From positions 658 to 6,467 of the forward strand of contig JAGRHM010000671.1 in the NCBI GenBank assembly GCA_020445005.1: a stretch of DNA of 5,810 nt, in the 5' to 3' direction. Source of the stretch: Candidatus Competibacteraceae bacterium (GTDB lineage: Bacteria > Pseudomonadota > Gammaproteobacteria > Competibacterales > Competibacteraceae). How positions within the stretch are numbered: position 1 is the first letter of the stretch; each line of letters begins with the position of its first letter. Position numbers and translations under genes: made by a program. Below, piece by piece: positions 1 through 5,810 of the stretch. Below the pieces are notes generated by a model. That model did not search any database, had not been told where the DNA came from, and worked only from the letters and a program-made list of their open reading frames with translations.

Positions 1-186
1 TTTTAATCATTAGTTAATTAACCATCAAAATGGGATATCCTCGATACTTCTTATGGGAATCAATGCTGCAAACGGCGGGTCGAACACAGAGTAGGCTTGA
101 CCTGCGCGCCTCGGTTAGACAATGTTGCACTTATGTTAGATTTACTTGTTTACCGCCAGAAAAATTTTGGGCCATTCTTTAGCATC
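1..186. other. AT-rich non-coding flank downstream of the kinase gene
   Basis: This stretch lies beyond the stop codon of the minus-strand kinase gene and is visibly richer in A/T than the genes. All three plus-strand frames meet stop codons within the first 15 bases or so, and I find no convincing reading frame on either strand. It contains a perfect 10-bp palindrome (GTTAATTAAC, 13-22) and an A/T run with short G/C flanks near 160-176. I looked for a rho-independent terminator for the kinase unit and found no clear GC stem followed by a T-run on the minus strand. A minus-strand gene could begin at about base 10 (ATGATTAAA) and run off the left edge, but too little is visible to call it. Confidence 0.5.
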
Positions 187-2277
187 TCACCCCGCCATCA
201 CCCGCCGCCGAATCGCCACCAGCACGCGCTGCTGCAATTCCCGCCAGGCAAACTGCTCAGCCAGTTCCGCGATCACCGACAGCCGCGCCCAGAGCGGATC
301 GGTCGCAGTCGCCGTTTGCAGTGCATCCACCGCTTCCAGTGCTTGCAGCAACCCGGTGGCTAATTGTTCCAGACAATGATAAACCTCGGCAGTCAAATCA
401 TGCAGGGACGTAGTTTGTACGCTGGGTTCGAGGCGGATGGCGAAGCGGTACAACAATCCCAGTTGACGAATGCGGCCGACAAAGGCTGCCTGACCGGTGC
501 TAAACGCCCCGGGGCCAAGTTGCAGCGCACGCTTTTGTTCCCCGGTAAACTGTTGAACCAGTTCCTCGACCAGCAATTGGCCTAACGCCTGGGCGCTGTC
601 CAGAAATTCAATCATGGTCGTTCCGCCTGATCCCATCGCCTCAACGGCGGCGGTTTCCGCGCCCCATTCGAGGAGACGCTCCGCCAAGACGATCATTTCC
701 TCAACCTCGACCAGCAAACTGGTGACCTCGAACCGTGCCAGAGGGTTTCGGTCGTCAAGAAACTGACGGATCAGCGCGTTGATCTTGCTCATCACCTGAT
801 TGGCGAACAGCAGCAGGGTTTGGCGCATGGTCCGCGTCTGGGCCTCGGCGCCCAGTTCTTCCAGAGCCAGTTGTAGCAGCTCCAGCCGCGTGAAGTCGGC
901 GGAAATACGCAGCAGTTGTGGATTGTCCTCGCTGAACAGCAGACGATTCAGGGTATTCGCGTAGTGGAAAACCGCGCCGGTCAGCGTCTTAATTAACCGC
1001 GCGCGCGCCGCGTCCAGGGTTGGGGCGGGACCCAGTCGGGCGGCGATATCCTGGATTAACGCAAACAGACCGATCAACTCCAACCAGTCGCCGCGCGCCT
1101 GGGCCACTACCTGACCCGGCGTCGGCGCATCGCGGTGAATTCGCTCGTTCAGCGCCGCCAGCGCTTCGCCCATGCACCAGTCCAACAGGCGTTGCCGTTC
1201 AGCATCCCGGTCTGCCGTCGACGGCGCGCGCTCCTGCAATGCAAACCACAAATCCAGCCATTCCGCCAGTTGCGCGAGGCGCGGGCGCGTCGTTCGTTCA
1301 GTCAAGCACTGCTGCGCCAGGGTCGCTATCCGCTCAAACAGATCGCCTGCGCTCGGGATCACGAGAGTTGACTGCTCTGGATCAGTCTGCGGCGGCAAGG
1401 TCGGCGCTGCGCCACGCCAGCCCCCCGGGATCGCAACGGTCGCTTCCAGCGTCTCAATGCGCGCCTGGCGCAGCGCCGTGGCGAACTCCAGCGCGCTGGC
1501 GAATCGTTGCTCCAGGCGCTTGGCCAGCGCCCGCCGCAACACATGATCGAATACGGGAGATAGCTCCTGGTTGATCGTCGAAGGTGCCGGAGGTTCCTCC
1601 TGAAGAACCTTGTACATCAGCGTCGGCAGTGAATCCGCGATAAACGGCTTACGATGGGTCAACAGGTAATAAAACACGACGCCGGCTGAAAACAGGTCAG
1701 CGCGTTCATCAATCGCCGCTCCGCACAACTGCTCCGGAGACATATATAAGGGCGAACCGAGCAATTCGCCCGTATGCGTCAGTTCCGAACCATGCACATG
1801 GGCAATGCCGAAATCGGTCAGGACAATTGTGTAATCCCGGCGGACCAGAATATTCGAGGGTTTAATATCGCGGTGAATGACGCCCTGTTGATGCGCGTAA
1901 GCCAGCGCGTTCAACACCTGGAGCACAATGGCCAGTTTCATGCCCAACGGCAGGGTCGGCAGGTGTTCCACTAAACGCCCCAGTTCCTGACCCTCGACCA
2001 GTTGCATGGTCAAATACAGGATTCCCTCCTGTTCGCCACAGTCATGAATGCGCACAATCAGAGGATGACGCAGGCGCATGCCGATCGCGGCCTCCTGGCG
2101 GAACCGGGTCAGGATAGCGTCCCGTTCCGGGCGCACCAACAGACTGGTATGCACAGTCTTGATAGCGACCGGCTGGTTGTCCTCCAGGCGAACGCCTCGA
2201 TAAACCACGCCCATAGCGCCGCGCCCGAGCAGGGCCTCGATGCGGTAAGCGCCCAACTGTTGGCCCATGCGCAACAT
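187..2277 (-). CDS. Soluble Hanks-type Ser/Thr protein kinase with long helical C-terminal extension
   Basis: This gene encodes a 696-residue Ser/Thr protein kinase of the PknB-like bacterial family, expected to transfer phosphate from ATP to Ser/Thr of partner proteins. All catalytic elements are visible: Gly-rich loop GRGAMGVV (18-25), VAIK lysine K40, helix-C glutamate E62, catalytic loop HRDIKPSN (135-142), DFG (155-157), SPE (180-182), helix-F aspartate D194 and R258. The activation loop has T167 and T169 in a TxT arrangement like the autophosphorylated threonines of PknB. Residues 272-310 form a Pro/Thr-containing linker. Residues 310-696 are helix-rich and I recognise no domain there. 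I see no transmembrane segment and no PASTA repeats, so it is probably cytoplasmic, unlike PknB itself. The ATG at 2277 is preferred over Met4 (2268) because AGAGGG sits 7 nt upstream of it. It lies 41 bp behind the STAS gene on the same strand, probably in one transcript. Its substrate is unknown; the STAS protein is an obvious candidate. Confidence 0.93.
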   Translation of the reverse strand: MLRMGQQLGAYRIEALLGRGAMGVVYRGVRLEDNQPVAIKTVHTSLLVRPERDAILTRFRQEAAIGMRLRHPLIVRIHDCGEQEGILYLTMQLVEGQELGRLVEHLPTLPLGMKLAIVLQVLNALAYAHQQGVIHRDIKPSNILVRRDYTIVLTDFGIAHVHGSELTHTGELLGSPLYMSPEQLCGAAIDERADLFSAGVVFYYLLTHRKPFIADSLPTLMYKVLQEEPPAPSTINQELSPVFDHVLRRALAKRLEQRFASALEFATALRQARIETLEATVAIPGGWRGAAPTLPPQTDPEQSTLVIPSAGDLFERIATLAQQCLTERTTRPRLAQLAEWLDLWFALQERAPSTADRDAERQRLLDWCMGEALAALNERIHRDAPTPGQVVAQARGDWLELIGLFALIQDIAARLGPAPTLDAARARLIKTLTGAVFHYANTLNRLLFSEDNPQLLRISADFTRLELLQLALEELGAEAQTRTMRQTLLLFANQVMSKINALIRQFLDDRNPLARFEVTSLLVEVEEMIVLAERLLEWGAETAAVEAMGSGGTTMIEFLDSAQALGQLLVEELVQQFTGEQKRALQLGPGAFSTGQAAFVGRIRQLGLLYRFAIRLEPSVQTTSLHDLTAEVYHCLEQLATGLLQALEAVDALQTATATDPLWARLSVIAELAEQFAWRELQQRVLVAIRRRVMAG

Positions 2278-2284
2278 GGCAATG

Positions 2285-2290
2285 CCCTCT
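2285..2290 (-). promoter_or_regulatory. Ribosome binding site of the kinase gene
   Basis: On the minus strand this reads AGAGGG, 7 nt before the ATG at 2277. It supports that start over the in-frame ATG three codons later, for which the spacing would be 16 nt. Confidence 0.7.
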
Positions 2291-2318
2291 GATGATCAAC
2301 AGGTCATGGAAGGCGCAG

Positions 2319-2651
2319 TCAGCCAAAGGAGGCGAGCGCGGCCTCTACGGTCGGGTGAATGGAGAAAATCGCTGAAAAGCCGCTGATATCGAACACCTCG
2401 CGCGGATTATCGCGCAGCGCCGCCAGCGCCAGTTGACCATTCGCGGCGCGCGCCTGCTTGGCCGCGACCAGCAAGACCCGCAGCCCGGCGCTGCTGATAT
2501 ACTCCAACGCCGCGCAATCGACCAGCACTTTCCCGCTGTCGTTGAGCGCGCTCAGCAGGCGGCCTTCGAACTCGCGACAATTCAGGCTGTCCAGTCGCCC
2601 GACTGGCCCCAGCACAATGATATTACCCTGGCGTTGTTCCTGAATATCCAT
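2319..2651 (-). CDS. STAS-domain protein, anti-sigma-factor-antagonist type
   Basis: This 110-residue single-domain STAS protein resembles SpoIIAA/RsbV. Such proteins bind a cognate ATPase/anti-sigma partner when unphosphorylated and release it when phosphorylated on a conserved serine. The domain fills the protein: N-terminal beta strands with IIVLGPVGRLDS (11-22), a central VLVDCAALEYISSAGLRVLL (42-61), and a C-terminal FDISGFSAIF (87-96) typical of the family. By alignment to the DS(S/T)G motif of SpoIIAA/RsbV, S54 in ISSAGL is the expected phosphorylation site; the usual preceding Asp is Ser (S53), as I recall from many proteobacterial members. The frame is open to an ATG at 2684, and a tandem ATG-ATG lies at 2654 and 2651. 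I chose 2651 because AGGGGG ends 6 nt upstream; from 2654 the gap would be only 3 nt, and the extra 11 residues from 2684 are not STAS-like. It precedes the kinase gene by 41 bp and is divergent from a gene carrying an RsbW-like ATPase domain, its likely partner. Confidence 0.9.
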   Translation of the reverse strand: MDIQEQRQGNIIVLGPVGRLDSLNCREFEGRLLSALNDSGKVLVDCAALEYISSAGLRVLLVAAKQARAANGQLALAALRDNPREVFDISGFSAIFSIHPTVEAALASFG

Positions 2652-2657
2652 CATGTT

Positions 2658-2663
2658 CCCCCT
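2658..2663 (-). promoter_or_regulatory. Ribosome binding site of the STAS gene (decides the start)
   Basis: On the minus strand this is AGGGGG, followed by AAC and then ATGATG. Spacing is 6 nt to the second ATG (2651) and 3 nt to the first (2654), which favours the second. The far upstream ATG at 2684 would place this G-run inside the coding sequence. Confidence 0.65.
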
Positions 2664-2734
2664 GTTTTGGAATGGCGGTCGCAATCGTTCAGTTCACCCT
2701 CGCCAGTCAGCGGATGGGGAGCGAACGGTTATTT

Positions 2735-2773
2735 CCGATTATGCATCGATCCATAAAGTCTATCGTTAATCGG
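2735..2773. repeat. Inverted repeat CCGATTA...TAATCGG in the divergent intergenic region
   Basis: Two perfect 7-bp arms, CCGATTA (2735-2741) and TAATCGG (2767-2773), are separated by 25 bp. Between them lies a 14-bp near-palindrome ATGCATCGATCCAT (2741-2754, six of seven pairs matching). The repeat sits between two divergent transcription units and could be an operator. Seven-bp arms can occur by chance in a region of this size. Confidence 0.35.
2738..2743 (-). promoter_or_regulatory. Possible -10 element for the STAS-kinase unit
   Basis: The minus strand reads CATAAT here, a five-of-six match to the sigma-70 -10 consensus, about 85 nt upstream of the STAS start. I do not find a good TTGACA-like -35 at 16-18 bp spacing, so this is weak. 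It overlaps the left arm of the inverted repeat at 2735-2773. Confidence 0.25.
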
Positions 2774-2827
2774 CATGGATGGCGAAGAAAGCGATGGAAG
2801 CTCATCCGTCGGCGGTATGAAAATTTG

Positions 2828-2836
2828 TGCTATACA
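2828..2836 (+). promoter_or_regulatory. Extended -10 promoter for the ATPase-acetyltransferase/GH3 unit
   Basis: TGCTATACA fits the extended -10 pattern TGnTATAAT (TG at 2828-2829, hexamer TATACA at 2831-2836). I see no good -35 hexamer at the expected distance, which an extended -10 can tolerate. Transcription would start near 2842-2844, giving a leader of about 25 nt that still includes the ribosome binding site at 2854-2857. Confidence 0.5.
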
Positions 2837-2853
2837 TTTTCCATGAACCTACT

Positions 2854-2857
2854 GGAG
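2854..2857 (+). promoter_or_regulatory. Ribosome binding site of the ATPase-acetyltransferase fusion gene
   Basis: GGAG, within TGGAGT, lies 10 nt before the ATG at 2868. This is slightly long spacing but the only purine-rich site in the short leader. Confidence 0.55.
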
Positions 2858-2867
2858 TCACGTTTCG

Positions 2868-4394
2868 ATGTCCAAAGAGTCTGACTGGCCGAGCAACCGC
2901 TTCCACTTGTCAGCCCCCAACGCGCTGAACGCCGTGCCCGTAGTGCAAGCTTTTATCCGCAGTTGCGCGATGACGATGGATTTCCAGGAACCGGAATTGA
3001 CCCACCTGGAAATCGTCGCCGAGGAACTCAGCGCGAATATCCTGCAACATGCTTACGCCGCCGGCGAAGCCGTGAGCTTCACCGTTGAATGTCTGCAGGA
3101 GCCGGAAGGATTGCAAATCGTGTTCCGCGACCGAGGGCGTCCCTTTGACCCGGAGCTGCTGCCGGATTTCACCGGCGTTGATCCGACCACGCTGGATATA
3201 CCGCCCGGTCTGGGATTGTATCTGGCTGCCCGACTGATCGATGTCTTCCAGGCGCGTAATCTGGGCGGGCGCGGCAAGGAGATTCGCCTGCTGAAACGCT
3301 TGCGCGGTTCCTGGTGTCCGCCGGAGGAGCAACCGGATTTCCGCCTGGCGGCTCGATCGCCAACTGCCGAGGATTTCACGGCGCTGCAAGTGCGACCCAT
3401 GCAGCCCCAGGAGGCGGTCGAGGTCTCGCGGTTGATCTACGACGCCTACCGCTACACCTACATGTCCGATGTGCCCTATTACCCCGACCGTCTACGCCGT
3501 CTGCAAGCGGAGGGGGCGCTACATTCCTTCGTGGCGGTATTGGGCAACGGCATGGTGGCTTCGCATATCGCGTTGCTGCGTTCCCCGGACATGCCGACTC
3601 TGGCGGAACTCGGGTTGGCGGCGACCCGGCGGGAAGCGCGCGGGCATGGTCTGGCGGAAAAGGTAGGCATGGCGGCGCTGCAAGCGGCGGTTGAACAACT
3701 GGGGCTGGCCGGAATTTACGTCAACTTCACCACTGCCCACACGGCTTCGCAGCGGGTCAAGCGGCAGGGCCTGGGCGTGGCGGTCGGATTATTACCGGCG
3801 CGCAGCCCGGAAACGGTGGAATTCAAGGGCATCACCGATCAGGTTCCCCAACGCATTTCCACGCTGCTGGTGTTTCAGACCCTGGCGGAACGAGCGCCAG
3901 TTACCCTGTATGTTCCGCAAGCACACCGCGATTTTATCACCGATATTTACCAACGCTGCGAGCTGCCTGCCGAACTGGACGCTACGGTGACTCCATTGCC
4001 GGAAGTGGCGAGCCAACTGGAGATCATCGTGGAGCGGGAGCGTAATTTGGCGCATTTGTCCGTGCGCATCGCCGGTCACGATTTGCTGGCCCAGGTCAGG
4101 GAGCGCCTGTTTGGGCTGCGCTTGAACAAAACGCCGGTGGTTTTCTGCTTTTTGAACCTGTTTGATCTGCATACTCCGGCGGTCGCTGCGACCTTGCAAA
4201 AAGTCGAGTTCTTCTTCACCGGGGTACTGCCCGGCGGGATGCGCGAAGGCGACGCCTTGTTGATGGCCTGCCTGCTCGGTTGCGCGGTGGACTATGACCG
4301 GATCGAGGTGGCGGAAAAAGACAGCCGCGCTTTGCTGGACTACGTGCGCCGGCAAGACCCGCATTATCAAACGGCAACTACGACTACCTGCTGA
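2868..4394 (+). CDS. RsbW/SpoIIAB-like ATPase fused to GNAT acetyltransferase and a second GNAT-like domain
   Basis: This 508-residue multidomain protein opens with a GHKL/HATPase_c_2 domain (about 10-147) of the anti-sigma-factor/serine-kinase type. Its N-box is EIVAEELSANILQHAY (48-63, with E52/E53 and N57), its G1 box DRGRPFDP (88-95), and its G2 box GLGLYLAARLID (114-125), followed by the usual terminal strand (KEIRLLKRL, 137-145). Residues about 174-315 form a GNAT N-acetyltransferase domain; the acetyl-CoA pyrophosphate loop is TRREARGHGLAEKV (253-266), matching R-G-x-G at R258-G261. A third region (about 344-475) starts VTLYVPQAHRDFITDIY and contains FFFTGVLPGG (448-457), which looks like the C-terminal half of another GNAT fold without a CoA loop; I believe it is non-catalytic. 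I infer that the ATPase domain phosphorylates or binds the divergently encoded STAS protein and that this controls the acetyltransferase. The acetylated substrate is unknown. It is probably the first gene of an operon with the GH3 gene, 19 bp downstream. Confidence 0.88.
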   Translation: MSKESDWPSNRFHLSAPNALNAVPVVQAFIRSCAMTMDFQEPELTHLEIVAEELSANILQHAYAAGEAVSFTVECLQEPEGLQIVFRDRGRPFDPELLPDFTGVDPTTLDIPPGLGLYLAARLIDVFQARNLGGRGKEIRLLKRLRGSWCPPEEQPDFRLAARSPTAEDFTALQVRPMQPQEAVEVSRLIYDAYRYTYMSDVPYYPDRLRRLQAEGALHSFVAVLGNGMVASHIALLRSPDMPTLAELGLAATRREARGHGLAEKVGMAALQAAVEQLGLAGIYVNFTTAHTASQRVKRQGLGVAVGLLPARSPETVEFKGITDQVPQRISTLLVFQTLAERAPVTLYVPQAHRDFITDIYQRCELPAELDATVTPLPEVASQLEIIVERERNLAHLSVRIAGHDLLAQVRERLFGLRLNKTPVVFCFLNLFDLHTPAVAATLQKVEFFFTGVLPGGMREGDALLMACLLGCAVDYDRIEVAEKDSRALLDYVRRQDPHYQTATTTTC

Positions 4395-4396
4395 AC

Positions 4397-4401
4397 CGGA
4401 G
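4397..4401 (+). promoter_or_regulatory. Weak ribosome binding site of the GH3 gene
   Basis: CGGAG lies 12 nt before the ATG at 4414, just after the stop codon of the fusion gene. The spacing is long; the alternative TGGAA (4404-4408) is closer but a poorer match. The weak site fits translation coupled to the upstream gene. Confidence 0.35.
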
Positions 4402-4413
4402 CCTGGAATCATC

Positions 4414-5810
4414 ATGACGTTCTCCAGTGAATTAGCCGCACTTAACGGCGCTGTCCTCTGGCAACGCTTCGCCGCGCTGTGTCAGAACGCCGCAGCGGTT
4501 CAGGAACGACTGTTGCTAGAGCTGATTCAGCGGAATGCTGCCAGCCGCTTTGGTCGGGAACACGAGTTTGCCGCGATCCAGTCGCTTACCGATTTCCGTC
4601 GACAGGTTCCCTTGTGCGACTGGAATGGCGTCGAACCCTATGTGACGGCGCTGGTTGATGGAGAAGCGGATGCGCTGACCGTGGGGCAACCGGTATTGCG
4701 CTTCATACGCACCACGGGCACTACCGGTGTTCCCAAACTCATCCCCATGAACGAAGCCAGCGGACAGGCCAACGCCGTTACCATGAACCTGCGCCTGTTG
4801 AGCGTGTTGCGCGATCATCCCGAAATACTTCAGGGGGATATTCTGGCGCTCGCCAATCCGCCAGTGAGCGGTCATACTGCCGGCGGCATTCCTTATGGCC
4901 CCGCTTCCGGCCTGGCTATGACTCGTCCGCCCCAGGAATTGCAAAAGCGGTTTGCTTATCCACCCGCTGTGCTGGAAATCAGCGAACCGGCCAACCGGGT
5001 TTATACCCTGTTGCGCTTTGCTCTGGAACGCAATCTGGTTCTGGCGGTCGCTAACAATCCTCATAGTTTCACGCAACTGTTTGACGCGCTTCCGATCCAT
5101 GCCGAATCGCTCATCGCCGATATCCGCGCAGGCCGGTTATCGACGCCCGCGCCGCTGCCGGAAAATTTGCAACAGCGCCTGGCCGCGGCATTACGGCCTA
5201 ACCCGGAGCGAGCCGTTGCGCTGGAAGCCGCCGGCGCATTGTCAGCTCGCGCGGCTTGGCCGAATTTGCGCCTGATCGTCTGCTGGAAAACCGGCTTGAT
5301 GAGCCGGTTTCTGCCCGAGCTGGCCGAGCGCTGTCCACCGGAAACGATATTTCGCGAATACGGCTACGGCGCCAGCGAAGGCTTGTTCACCATTCCCTTG
5401 CGCGATGATGCTTCGGCCGGAGTACTGGCCATTCACGGAATATTCTTCGAGTTCCTGCCCGAAGACGCGTCCCCTGCGCCAGACGCGCCGACCCTGCTGG
5501 CCTATGAACTGGAGATCGGCCAACGTTATCAGTTGGCGCTGACCAACGTCGCCGGCTTATACCGTTACTGCCTGGGTGATTTGATTGAAGTCAATGGCTT
5601 TCTCGGTCAAACGCCGCAAGTGACCTTCCTACGCAAGGTGGGGGATGTGTTGAATCTGCTTGGTGAAAAGCTGGACGCCCGCCAGGTCGCGCTGGCTATG
5701 GAGGCTGCGCGGCGGGATTGTGGTGGAATAGCGATTCGCCACTATCAGTGGCTGGCGGATGAGGCTGCCTTAACCTATCAGTTGTGCGTGGAAGCGGGAG
5801 CGGAATATGT
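4414..5810 (+). CDS. GH3-family acyl-adenylate-forming enzyme (partial, cut by window edge)
   Basis: The first 465 codons of a GH3 (PF03321) protein are present; members are usually about 550 residues, so roughly the last 85 are missing. GH3 enzymes belong to the firefly-luciferase-like superfamily. They activate a carboxylic acid with ATP and, in plants, join it to an amino acid. The three ATP-binding motifs are visible: motif I TTGTTGVPKLIPM (100-112), motif II YGYGASEG (316-323), and motif III LYRYCLGDLIEV (382-393). The family hallmark VGDVLNLLGEKLD (409-421) follows. Other family-like segments are PLCDW (66-70) and WPNLRLIVCWKTG (282-294). The frame is uninterrupted. The ATG at 4414 is 19 bp after the preceding stop codon, so the two genes are very likely co-transcribed. 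Acid substrate and acceptor cannot be read from sequence; bacterial GH3 proteins are mostly uncharacterised, so I give no auxin-specific function. Confidence 0.93.
   Translation, partial: MTFSSELAALNGAVLWQRFAALCQNAAAVQERLLLELIQRNAASRFGREHEFAAIQSLTDFRRQVPLCDWNGVEPYVTALVDGEADALTVGQPVLRFIRTTGTTGVPKLIPMNEASGQANAVTMNLRLLSVLRDHPEILQGDILALANPPVSGHTAGGIPYGPASGLAMTRPPQELQKRFAYPPAVLEISEPANRVYTLLRFALERNLVLAVANNPHSFTQLFDALPIHAESLIADIRAGRLSTPAPLPENLQQRLAAALRPNPERAVALEAAGALSARAAWPNLRLIVCWKTGLMSRFLPELAERCPPETIFREYGYGASEGLFTIPLRDDASAGVLAIHGIFFEFLPEDASPAPDAPTLLAYELEIGQRYQLALTNVAGLYRYCLGDLIEVNGFLGQTPQVTFLRKVGDVLNLLGEKLDARQVALAMEAARRDCGGIAIRHYQWLADEAALTYQLCVEAGAEY

Noticed and set aside
71..90. GGGTCGAAC segment resembling a tRNA T-loop
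   Set aside because: No matching T-stem, acceptor stem or anticodon arm could be folded around it.
97..125. TTGACC resembling a -35 box pointing rightward
   Set aside because: The hexamer at 17-bp spacing (CAATGT) is a poor -10, and transcription would run antisense into the kinase gene.
160..178. Possible terminator hairpin around the AAAATTTT run downstream of the kinase
   Set aside because: The symmetry is a palindrome with no loop and imperfect G/C flanks, and no T-run follows a GC stem on the minus strand.
1020..1574. 184-codon open frame on the plus strand inside the kinase gene
   Set aside because: It lies wholly antisense to a well-supported kinase coding region. Its translation is Arg/Pro/Ala-rich and low in complexity, with no domain, as expected from a frame opposite a GC-rich gene.
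2652..2684. Longer STAS start at the ATG at 2684
   Set aside because: The 11 extra residues do not resemble the STAS N-terminus, and the strong AGGGGG ribosome site falls inside that extension, immediately before the tandem ATGs at 2654/2651.
3792..4415. 207-codon open frame on the minus strand opposite the fusion gene
   Set aside because: It is fully antisense to the ATPase-GNAT gene, which has clear motifs. The composition is unnatural (many Gln, His, Arg) and no domain is recognisable.
4516..5100. 194-codon open frame on the minus strand opposite the GH3 gene
   Set aside because: It is antisense to a region encoding GH3 motif I and neighbours, and shows no recognisable motif; it is a shadow frame.

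Overview
The window looks like chromosomal DNA of a GC-rich proteobacterium. The genes are tightly packed, Shine-Dalgarno sites are recognisable, and codons favour G/C in the third position. A gammaproteobacterium is my best guess, but no rRNA or other taxonomic marker is present, so this is an impression only. I see no mobile element, CRISPR array, tRNA or rRNA.

Layout: bases 1-186 are AT-rich and hold no gene I can support. A two-gene minus-strand unit follows, read from right to left. It encodes a small STAS-domain protein (start at 2651, end at 2319) and, 41 bp further on, a large soluble Hanks-type Ser/Thr kinase with a roughly 385-residue helical C-terminal extension (start at 2277, end at 187). 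A divergent intergenic region of about 216 bp (2652-2867) carries a good extended -10 promoter for the plus-strand unit and a possible inverted-repeat operator. The plus-strand unit starts at 2868 with an unusual fusion: an RsbW/SpoIIAB-type ATPase domain, then a GNAT acetyltransferase, then a second GNAT-like domain. After 19 bp comes a GH3-family (PF03321) adenylate-forming enzyme, which is cut by the right edge of the window.

How the genes may work together: the STAS protein has the phosphorylatable serine of anti-sigma-factor antagonists, and the divergently encoded fusion carries an intact-looking GHKL ATPase of the kind that phosphorylates such serines. Together they resemble a partner-switching pair. 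No sigma factor and no PP2C phosphatase is visible in the window. The output may therefore be the fused acetyltransferase and, through the operon, the GH3 acyl-adenylating enzyme. The Ser/Thr kinase, co-transcribed with the STAS gene, is a plausible further input. This linkage is inferred from domain content and gene order; the individual domain calls rest on visible motifs.
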